NCBI GenBank assembly: GCA_020283715.1
Contig: JAIQCW010000311.1
Span: forward strand, 1-19,557
DNA from: Cytauxzoon felis
Lineage: Eukaryota; Apicomplexa; Aconoidasida; Piroplasmida; Theileriidae
Length of the DNA: 19,557 bases
Direction: 5' to 3'
A model generated the notes under the pieces. That model made no database searches. It was not told where the DNA came from and saw nothing but the letters and a program-made list of their open reading frames with translations. This document shows positions 1-7,001 of the stretch, piece after piece. Numbering within the stretch: position 1 is the first letter of the stretch; each line of letters starts with the position of its first letter. Position numbers and translations under genes: made by a program.

Positions 1-7
1 TATAAAA

Positions 8-904
8 TTAATGACATAATTGCTTCAATATTGGTTTGATAATGTTATTATTAAATCCAATAACACTATTACTATATAATGACCAATTATTATTATAAAT
101 ATCATCTAATTTATTATAATAATAGTAATATTTTATATTATCATTACTAATTGTATCATGTACTTCAATTAATATCGGTTTACCATATGAATAATATACG
201 TTAAATGATTTAACATTTATAACATCCCTTCTAATAGGTATTATACCACTTATATCTATATTATTATATGTTATTTTATCAATCTTAAAATATGAACCAT
301 TTGTCATCTGAGGTATATGCTCATATTTATAATAATCAATATAATCTGTACCAATTACATTTATTGTATTATTAGTTATTGCATTCGGTGTATTGTAATT
401 ATCATTCATACTAATATCAATAGTTACTATCCTACCTGTTAATATATCCAATTTATTAACTAATTTTGATGTTGTTATTGGTACTAAATCATTTGATAAT
501 AATTCATCGTATACCCATTTTATGTTATCAGTCTTATCTTTGTAATAATATATATATATATTATTATTACTATCATTACTTAATTTACTATAAATCTCAA
601 TCAATAATGGCTTCTCATTTTCATGATTTAACTCATAATAAATGTATACATCAGTTACATTTCCTATATTAAAATCATATGATATGTCTATACCATTGTC
701 ATCTATATTCTTCAATGTAAATGTATTAAACGAAGTATGTCTATAATAAACATAATCCGTATCATCATCACATATCTTCACTTTACCCCTAATCACGCTC
801 AATTTCACGTCATTGACATAGTATAATATAGATGAGTCTACATTAGTACAATCAGGTTTATATCCTAATTTTATAACAACAACTGGATCATTACATTCAC
901 CCAT
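8..904 (-). CDS. FAINT/DUF529-like tandem-repeat protein (piroplasm family)
   Basis: Open frame of 298 codons from the first ATG (902-904) to a TAA at 8-10. The frame stays open a little upstream, but only a TTG lies there, so 904 is the first usable start; an upstream exon joined at the AG near 940 is possible. The protein is rich in Asn, Asp, Ile and Tyr and holds two tandem units of about 100-125 residues. Each unit has a DYxxYY patch, a hydrophobic FxLKNIDDNGIDIS / FKIDKITYNNIDIS strand pair, and then VYY-x(6-9)-KPLLIE or KPILIE, a run of tyrosines, and a closing Trp (roughly residues 85-132 and 234-277). That pattern recalls the FAINT (DUF529) repeats and related families expanded in Theileria, whose members are often secreted or subtelomeric. 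No signal peptide, membrane segment or GPI signal is visible. Function unknown; the family call is by eye. Confidence 0.6.
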   Translation of the reverse strand: MGECNDPVVVIKLGYKPDCTNVDSSILYYVNDVKLSVIRGKVKICDDDTDYVYYRHTSFNTFTLKNIDDNGIDISYDFNIGNVTDVYIYYELNHENEKPLLIEIYSKLSNDSNNNIYIYYYKDKTDNIKWVYDELLSNDLVPITTSKLVNKLDILTGRIVTIDISMNDNYNTPNAITNNTINVIGTDYIDYYKYEHIPQMTNGSYFKIDKITYNNIDISGIIPIRRDVINVKSFNVYYSYGKPILIEVHDTISNDNIKYYYYYNKLDDIYNNNWSLYSNSVIGFNNNIIKPILKQLCH

Positions 905-2344
905 ATAGAATATTAAGTTGATGCACTCCAAAATTTCTGTTATAAATGAATTAAAAGCCTGCCATTTTAAATGATGTTTATTTTTAAAAAAAATATAATA
1001 TAATAATAAATTTGTTATTCAATAGTATAAATCATCATTTTAAAACTATTATTATTAAATAAATAAATTATATATATCAAACAACGACAAAAATATTCAC
1101 ATATTCATAATGATAAATCCCCCCATTCCCCTATAATTTTACTAAATTATTATTGTATTAAGCGCACAATTTTATATTAAGGTGTATATTATATTTTAAA
1201 TTGAACTCATATATACATTCAGTAATTAACATATAATATCTATGCATTAAGTATAGTAAAGTTAAATCCATAATTATTGTTTTTATTGTTTGTATGTTAT
1301 ACATATTTAAAACCATTATTCATATAATACATAAAAATATATACATTTATTTAATTGTAAATATAACTAGTATACAATATACTACTAATAATCTTAATTA
1401 CGGATTCTTTATATACCAAATTTACTTTTATTTTCATATACTTGAATACGATACTAGAATACTTTTACTATAAAATTGAATAGAATATACTTAGTTTATA
1501 TTTTATTCTTCAATTCTGTGTATTGTATAATTAAGTCCGTTCGCGGTGTTTGCACCTTCCGCGGTAGATTCTTTTTTGGTATTACAATTGGTGTAAATGG
1601 TCAATCATTAATCAATTTTGATTATATTACAATGTTATACATATTTGGAATATATGAAACTCCAAAGAGATCGTGATTGTTTGATGATGACGTGGTACAT
1701 AGCTGTATTTGTGTAATAAACACTTAAAATCCCTTAAAATTAAGTGAAAGAACTGTAATTTATATATAAACATATTTAAATACTGATTTTTATACTTTTT
1801 TAACTGTAAAGTTCATATACTACCTCTTTCCTATAATTTTAATTGATGCAGCCGTTATTAAATGAGTCATTATTTATATTATAAATTATATCTATTAATG
1901 TTTAATTGTATTGTTCAAAACGAACACATAAACATGAGATTTACATGAAGTGTAACAAACAATAATAATTTTACGTATGTAAATCCTATAATCCAATCAG
2001 TCCACAAGCAATAACTTATTGACTTTATATGAAAATATCTAAGTTACTTGATCATAAATACAATAAATATCTTCTCTTAATCATTTACAATCTTTATATA
2101 ATATTATAATAATTTTATAGAAGTTAGTTAAGTTAGTATTATTATAAGTATAATATAGTTACTATAATAGTATCAGTTCATATTAATAGTTATATACTAT
2201 ATATATTATAATAATTATTTATATGAATACTTGTATATCTTCTTACAACTATACTTCTTCCCTCAATTGTATTATTATAGTAGTATATATTATAGAAGAT
2301 TATATATCATCAATAGATTGTTGAAATGTAGTGGAAATAGTGTT
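905..2344. other. 1.4-kb AT-rich non-coding stretch
   Basis: No credible gene is seen here. Open frames are short, of low complexity and show no splice pattern that links them. Three things stand out: the C-run CCCCCCATTCCCC at 1119-1131, about 215 bp upstream of the FAINT-like gene; a small GC island at about 1535-1570; and TA-rich tracts at 2090-2300. The FAINT-like gene transcribes leftward from this region, so part of it must be that gene's promoter. Confidence 0.6.
1530..1575. other. GC island with hairpin potential; possible structured ncRNA
   Basis: Within very AT-rich non-coding DNA, about 40 bases are GC-rich and can fold. CGC-GGTG, a TTTG loop and CACC are followed by TTCC and GCG; an alternative pairing is CGCGG with CCGCG. 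A T-run (CTTTTTTGG) follows directly, and could be read as an Sm-like site or a Pol III stop. On the + strand, 110 bases further, an ATGATGA resembles a snoRNA C box. I could not match the island to U1-U6, U3, SRP, RNase P or a tRNA, so this is a candidate only. Confidence 0.25.
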
Positions 2345-2531
2345 TATTATCCCGACATTTCTGGGGTGATGTGAGGCAAAACAGTTATTAATGGGGCTAA
2401 TACCCGGAGCTGATCCACGGGAAGCGCAGGGGGAAGTAAATAGGAGAGGCCACCACGGCGAGTGGAAAGACAAGGAAAAAACCTCAGGTGGAGGCGAGTG
2501 GAACAGTGGTTGTAACCTCAAGTGGGCAAAT
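2345..2531. repeat. GC-rich modular repeat, copy R1 (intergenic, chimeric)
   Basis: This copy is sharply GC-rich in AT-rich surroundings. It contains half of module C in reverse orientation (around 2406-2436, CTGATC...GGGAAGCG...) joined at the shared core TAAATAGGAGAG (2437-2448) to the tail of module B (GGCCACCACGGCGAGTGG, 2447-2464). Two reversed A motifs follow, ACCTCAGGTGG (2481-2491) and ACCTCAAGTGG (2515-2525). Unlike the other copies it is not inside a gene; it lies about 110 bp beyond the stop codon of the RRM gene. A 79-codon open frame across it on the minus strand is not credible as a gene. Confidence 0.8.
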
Positions 2532-2640
2532 AACCACATCTCTTAGATGGTTGTATTTATTTGATAAATTTATATAATATATGATAATGTATATAAAAAT
2601 GTGATTATAATTATTAATTTAAGAGGAATTATATAAATAA

Positions 2641-3852
2641 TTAATTTTCTAATCGTACATTTATCCTTCTACCATCGAAAATATAGTCATTATACATACT
2701 GATAGCTTTTCTAGCACTATATTCATTTGCAAATACTACTTTACCAACACCTTTTGATCTACCATCTTCATGAGTAAGTACATCAGCTCTAATATATTCT
2801 TTAAAAAATCATATAATCATCAACTATACCTTATAACTAATCCACAATTCTTAAAAAGATCCTTCAAATTCTTCCATGTGGTCTTCCATTGCAAATTCGT
2901 TACAATTATTGTAGCTCCATTCATACGAGAACCTATACCCTTGCCATAACCACTGCGATATAATGAAGCGTTTTGACTATAATATTAATCATGTAAAAAA
3001 TAAATGAATATTATACATCGAACAAAATATAAACGATATATTGTCTACTCTTGTCTTCTCCACCCGAGGTCGTCCTGCCGTCAGCTCTTTTATTTAGCTC
3101 TCCCTTCGCTTCCCTGAGATCAGCTACGGGTTTTCCACTTGAGGTCCAATCACTAAACTTCCGCCACGATCTCTGGGAGTGGCTCTACTCTTTGGAGATA
3201 GGTAAATAGAAGAGGCCACCACGGCGAGTGGAAAGAGAAGGTTGTGGTAATTGGACCTCGGGTGGAAAAGACAAGAGTAGACAATAGACAAGTCGTGGTG
3301 GATACAATATTTTGTGATTGTAATGTTGAGATTTGTGATTTTAGTGTATTTGTAAGATATAAATTGACGTACCCAGGTGAAGAATCAAGTCTTTGGTTGG
3401 AAGTATCGTTATTGAATCGGTGTGAATTGCGTGGTGGATTATAACCTTCCCTATCTTCTCTAACGAATATTTGACGATCTAAGAATGAATATATTTTTTT
3501 ATATAAGGATAAATTTAGTACATACCAAAAATGACTGTATCATTGAGTTCATTTATAGCTCTGGATGCGCCTTCTTCATTTGCAAACTCAACAAGTCCAC
3601 AACCCTGGATATAATGGTAAAATTTTTGAATAAAAAAAATAAAAATAAATTAATATATACCTTAGATCTACCTTCATAATCTTCTATAATATCTGCTCTT
3701 ATAACATCACCAACTTGTTTCATGTGATCTTTTAAATCTTGCCATCTTACTTTCCATGAAAGATTACCAACATAAACTCTACATTTACTTGACTAAAGAA
3801 TTAAATATGAATAATAAATATTATTATAAGAATAAATATATACCCTATTCAT
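2641..3852 (-). CDS. two-RRM RNA-binding protein, GBP2/SR-like, six exons
   Basis: Exons in transcript order: 3844-3852, 3661-3792, 3526-3604, 3373-3478, 2830-2976, 2641-2788 (621 nt, 206 aa, TAA at 2641-2643). All five introns are GT...AG, of 51, 56, 47, 396 and 41 nt. RRM1 spans about residues 7-85, with RNP2 RVYVGNL (8-14) and RNP1 KGCGLVEF (47-54), and ends in the typical [10 protein letters not shown] Gly/Asn/Ser-rich linker leads to RRM2 (about 129-206), with RNP2 TIIVTNL and RNP1 KGVGKVVF (170-177). Tandem RRMs with a GCGLVEF-type RNP1 recall yeast Gbp2/Hrb1 and the apicomplexan GBP2/SR proteins, which bind mRNA or G-rich single strands in the nucleus. There is no RS tail. The first coding exon is only three codons. 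The 396-nt intron contains the GC-rich repeat R2. Domain call firm, ortholog name less so. Confidence 0.88.
3040..3285. repeat. GC-rich modular repeat, copy R2, with 32-bp terminal inverted repeats
   Basis: Lies wholly inside the fourth intron of the RRM gene. The ends 3040-3071 and 3254-3285 are inverted copies over 32 bp with one mismatch (TTGTCTACTCTTGTCTT... / ...AGACAAGAGTAGACAA). If the element is taken to begin at TTGTCT, TA lies directly outside both ends. Order on the + strand: A (CCACCCGAGGTC, 3060), module C (about 3072-3134), A (CCACTTGAGGTCC, 3135), module B (3163-3232, starting with the hairpin GCCACGATCT...GGGAGTGGC), then reversed A (3250-3267). Cores CTCTTTTATTTA (3085-3096) and TAAATAGAAGAG (3203-3214) are inverted to each other, so the whole element can fold back. 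No protein is encoded. Confidence 0.88.
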
Positions 3853-4218
3853 TTTAATATACCATTACTATATATCCATATGATTAACCTAATAAGTATT
3901 TAATATTATTCTAACAATTATAAGTATACAATAAATATCAATATCCCATATAATTAAAGATTCCTTAATATACATATAACCTATTGTTTACAAATCAAAA
4001 CTGGCGTATTTATAAATCTACAACACCCCCCATCCCATCTATTATAGGATGGGGCATATTCATATTTAAACTTCATAAAAAAGACATTAATTTTTATAAT
4101 AAATTAACAAAAATCTTATTGGATATCTATGGTTACATTAATATACAATCATAACTATCATATTCTATTATACACATCCATACAATACATTATTATTGTC
4201 TAATTATCAATGATAAAT
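3853..4218. other. intergenic region between two minus-strand genes, with a CCCCATCC/GGATGGGG hairpin
   Basis: This stretch joins the end of the zinc-ribbon gene to the start of the RRM gene and must hold the RRM gene's promoter. It is AT-rich apart from a perfect inverted repeat, CCCCATCC (4028-4035) and GGATGGGG (4047-4054), with an 11-base loop. The C-run CCCCCCATCCC (4026-4036) resembles the one upstream of the FAINT-like gene. No coding frame is visible. Confidence 0.55.
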
Positions 4219-4957
4219 TTAACATAATTCACGTAATGATTTCATATTCTTTAATAAAATTTCTATAATCTTTAATAATTTATCATCTCTATATTAATTA
4301 AATGAATAAATTAATTAATTAATAGAATACCTATCAATATTTTCTATATCATCTTCAATACTTTCAGATAATTTTGCGATGTATCTATAATTATAAATAT
4401 AATTAAATAATTTCTACCAACTTTTGTAAACATTTATTCAATTGTACTTCTAATAACTTTAATTGTTTAGATTGAAAGTCATAAGTATATGAAGATTTCT
4501 ATATAAAAATTTATAAAATTATAAAATCATAACATACCATTGAATTTTTTATTGATATATTCGATAATTTATTAATATTTATATCATTATCTTCATGAAT
4601 ATTAATAGAATCTTTACCATTTAATGGAATTTCACCATATAAATTATATTTATTTATAGAACAAATATCCATTTTATCAGTTTCTACTATAATATAATAT
4701 TTTTTTATAAATTATCACTATCATCTCACCATTTAAGTTATTAACTTCAGTTTTATCTTCTTTACTGCATTTACAACATCTTAATTCGCCCTTTCTACTA
4801 CGCATTAATGGAACTTGTTGACACTAGAAATTTTTAATCATAATGTAATAATATCTAATAATAAACAAACTTCGCTACAAACTTCTGATAACATTGCCCA
4901 TCCTTTTAATAACAATTGTGCCATAATTTCTGTAGTTTTATCTTCTCTATCATCCAT
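4219..4957 (-). CDS. zinc-ribbon protein of the SSSCA1/autoantigen p27 (UPF0148-like) family, six exons
   Basis: Exons in transcript order: 4871-4957, 4730-4823, 4538-4686, 4422-4498, 4331-4384, 4219-4288 (531 nt, 176 aa). The five GT...AG introns are 47, 43, 39, 37 and 42 nt. The ATG at 4955-4957 is preceded in frame by a TGA. The N-terminus reads LLLKGWAMLSEVCSEC, then PLMRSRKGELRCCKC. This is the family signature (a GW-ML-x(3)-C-x2-C-x(2-4)-PLM block plus a second C-x2-C), giving a zinc ribbon with Cys27/Cys30 and Cys45/Cys48. The first zinc knuckle is interrupted by intron 1. The rest is an Asn-rich linker and a C-terminal helix or coiled coil (about 130-176, ending LLKNMKSLRELC). Human SSSCA1 (ZNRD2) is a small protein of unclear, centromere/tankyrase-linked role; no function is proposed here. 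None of its six exons appears intact in a simple open-frame scan, so it is easy to miss. Confidence 0.82.
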
Positions 4958-5265
4958 TGTGTTAAAACATCAACTCTTTAAAAAATACAACAAAAAACCT
5001 ATTATTACTACTATTATATGAAATTTACAATTTATATTAATTAAATAATTATATTTTATTACAAATAAATCACACAGAAAATTAAAAAGACGTCCCCTAA
5101 TCCCCCATTGGCACATTCAATTAAAATTAGTACACATTTACATTTAATAAATTTATTAGATTTTTGTATAATAGTATTCAAATATAGTTTCATATATATA
5201 ATATTAATAAATATGTATCTAAATAATTCATAAATGTATAGTATTTTTCAAATATTAATCACAAG
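4958..5265. promoter_or_regulatory. bidirectional promoter region, zinc-ribbon gene (-) / TXNDC9-like gene (+)
   Basis: A 308-bp gap between two divergent start codons, so both promoters must lie here or nearby. The only non-AT feature is CCCCTAATCCCCC (5094-5106), a G/C-run about 140 bp from the zinc-ribbon start and 160 bp from the TXNDC9-like start. No TATA box or initiator can be assigned with confidence in such AT-rich DNA. Confidence 0.45.
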
Positions 5266-6299
5266 ATGGCAAATATAGCTGATGTTCAAAAAAAAGTTGA
5301 AAATAACATTTTACATATCTTAAGAGAGAAAGAAGATGAATTAGATGAGATAATTAACGATTATTCTGCTATTGAAAATCGTTTATTAAAGACTAGAGAA
5401 GATGATGAAACTCTTGAAAATTTGCGCGCCTCCAGATTGAAACAACTCAAAGACATGCAATTAAAAAGGCAAGAATATTTAAGTAAAGGATTTGGTAGAG
5501 TCTTAGATATCCATTCTGATAAAGATTTTTTTGATGCTTGTAAAAATACAGAATCTATTGTAAGTTCATGTCTTTTCGTACATATTATCACACAAACAAA
5601 TTCAATAAACAACAGTCATCACTATTTCCCACTCGAAGTTCCACCTGAGGTCTAATATAACTCCTTTTTCCACTCGGCGTGGCGCCTTCTTCTATTTACC
5701 TATCTCTAAAGAGTATAGCCACTCCCGGAGATCGTGGCGAATGAAGAGTAGTACTGGACCTCAAGTGGAATACCCGCAGCTGATCTCAGGGAAGCGGAGG
5801 GACAACTAAATTGAGAAGCTGACGGCAGGATGAAGAGATGTGGATTGGACTTAAGTGGAGTGTTTTGTTCCTTGTGTTATTCGTTTATTATTAATATTTA
5901 TATAGGTGGTTCATTTTTACAGACCTACTACTAAGAGGTGTGAATATTTGGATAGTAAAATATTGAAAATTGTTGAAGAGTATTTCAATGTAAAGTTCAT
6001 TAGAGTAAATGTTGAAAAGACTCCATTTATATGTGAGAGATTTAATATTTGGTGTATCCCGACGGTATTTTTTTATATAAATGATAAAATATTTAATGAA
6101 ATTATAGTTGATGATAATAAAAGATGGTAAAACTGATCATTCTATTATAGGATTTGATGAATTTGGAGGTAAATTTTATATATTTGAATAAGATTTTCAA
6201 GAAAAAAATATTAATTTAATAGGTGATGGATTTAGTAATGAAATGTTCATTAAAATTTTAAATAAATATAATATAAAGCCTTATAAACCGGAATTTTAA
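5266..6299 (+). CDS. TXNDC9 / phosducin-like 3 type thioredoxin-fold protein, four exons
   Basis: Exons 5266-5559, 5906-6064, 6108-6168, 6193-6299 (621 nt, 206 aa; TAA 6297-6299). Introns are 346, 43 and only 24 nt. Residues 1-90 form a charged helical/coiled-coil arm (KEDELDEIINDY... to LKRQEYLSKGFG), followed by DIHSDKDFFDACKNTESI, then a thioredoxin-like domain VVHFYRPTTKRCEYLD (99-114), a WCIPT cis-proline turn (147-151), DGKTDHSIIGFDEFGG and a basic C-terminus. Instead of CxxC the active loop is RPTTKRC with a single Cys110, as in the TXNDC9/PLP3 family, whose members modulate CCT chaperonin folding of tubulin and actin and are not oxidoreductases. Intron 1 carries GC-rich repeat R3. Without splicing the frame stops at 5656 and again at 6130, which could be mistaken for truncation. 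Confidence 0.88.
5626..5862. repeat. GC-rich modular repeat, copy R3 (intron 1 of the TXNDC9-like gene)
   Basis: Occupies the middle of a 346-nt intron (5560-5905). Order on the + strand: degenerate A (CCACTCGAAGTT, 5629), A (CCACCTGAGGTCTAAT, 5641-5656), reversed module B (CCACTCGGCGTGG... to CCACTCCCGGAGATCGTGG, 5670-5738), reversed A (GGACCTCAAGTGG, 5756), reversed module C (5772-5842), and reversed A (ATTGGACTTAAGTGGA, 5844-5859). That is exactly the reverse complement of the order in R2. Because the host genes are on opposite strands, R2 and R3 have the same orientation relative to transcription. Confidence 0.85.
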
Positions 6300-6306
6300 T
6301 ATTAAT

Positions 6307-6873
6307 TTACACTTTGGTTAACAATTTACGTTTTGGTATAGAATTTAATAAAGCAGATTCCCAATTATTATGTTGATAATATGATGTTAAAATATTAAAT
6401 GAAGCTGTAATTGATAATACATTTGAACAATTTAATTTAATATATTCTTTAATTGGGAATCTTTTACAATTGGCACCTATATATTTAGCTTTATTATATG
6501 TAATACGATTTAATCTATTATGATCGACAATACCACCAATAACATAAATACCATTTGGATTAATATCATTTAAAATATCATTAGAATCAGCTGATAAATA
6601 TATTAATTCATTTGTATCGAATAAATTTTGTAATTTTTCATATTTTAATTGACATGACCATTTATCAATACCAGATATTTTATTTAATGCATAATGTAAT
6701 TCACTATTATATTCTAATCCACATATTATCATATTAAATGGTTTATTACATCTTTTATATATACCATATGATTGCATTAATTGATTTGCTAAACTTCTAA
6801 TCTCTTTATCTGTAGCATATTCATTAAATTCACAATCTATAACTATAGTTAAACAATTATTATCTGATTCCAT
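6307..6873 (-). CDS. trm10: Trm10-family tRNA (guanine-N1-)-methyltransferase (position 9)
   Basis: Single exon of 188 codons, ATG at 6871-6873. Trm10 enzymes use S-adenosylmethionine to methylate N1 of purine 9 in tRNA. The family landmarks follow in order: IVIDCEFNEYATDKEIRSLA (10-29) opening the SPOUT fold; QLMQSYG with KPFNMIICGLE (44-53); IYLSADSNDILNDI (91-104); YVIGGIVDHNR (110-120) with Asp117, the conserved acidic residue of the knotted active site; RFPIKEYI (138-145); VLSITASFNIL; and the closing WESAL-x(4)-IPKRK. The protein begins almost directly at the SPOUT core and lacks the basic N-terminal extension of yeast and human enzymes, and it ends soon after IPKRK. It converges with the TXNDC9-like gene (8 bp between the stop codons) and diverges from the methionine aminopeptidase gene. 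Confidence 0.9.
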   Translation of the reverse strand: MESDNNCLTIVIDCEFNEYATDKEIRSLANQLMQSYGIYKRCNKPFNMIICGLEYNSELHYALNKISGIDKWSCQLKYEKLQNLFDTNELIYLSADSNDILNDINPNGIYVIGGIVDHNRLNRITYNKAKYIGANCKRFPIKEYIKLNCSNVLSITASFNILTSYYQHNNWESALLNSIPKRKLLTKV

Positions 6874-7001
6874 TATATATATATTACAACAAATTAAAAT
6901 TTAATATGACCTTTATAATTTACAACACATTTAATTTTATTAATATTAAAATGTAGTGAATTATAATTTTAAATGTAAATATTATAAATTTATATTAAAA
7001 A
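6874..7001. promoter_or_regulatory. short divergent promoter region, trm10 (-) / methionine aminopeptidase (+)
   Basis: Only 128 bp separate the two start codons, all AT-rich and without GC-rich motifs. The two genes must share a very compact promoter or overlap in their 5' untranslated regions. No specific motif can be assigned. Confidence 0.5.

Noticed and set aside
905..931. Upstream extension of the FAINT-like frame to 931
   Set aside because: The codon at 931 is TTG, an unlikely start in this kind of organism; the first ATG is at 904.
2300..2539. 79-codon minus-strand open frame
   Set aside because: It runs through repeat R1 and owes its openness to GC-rich repeat sequence; no family features.
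3040..3285. tRNA-derived SINE
   Set aside because: I looked for Pol III A and B boxes and a cloverleaf in modules B and C and found no convincing match.
3244..3444. 66-codon plus-strand open frame
   Set aside because: Antisense to an exon of the RRM gene and the right end of repeat R2.
5560..5655. Read-through end of the first TXNDC9-like exon as a short complete protein
   Set aside because: A GTAAGT donor at 5560 and the matching exon at 5906 give an uninterrupted thioredoxin-fold sequence; the read-through tail is intron and repeat.
6065..6130. TXNDC9-like gene taken as truncated at 6130
   Set aside because: A GT...AG intron at 6065-6107 restores the family's KDGK...IIGF segment and the full C-terminus.
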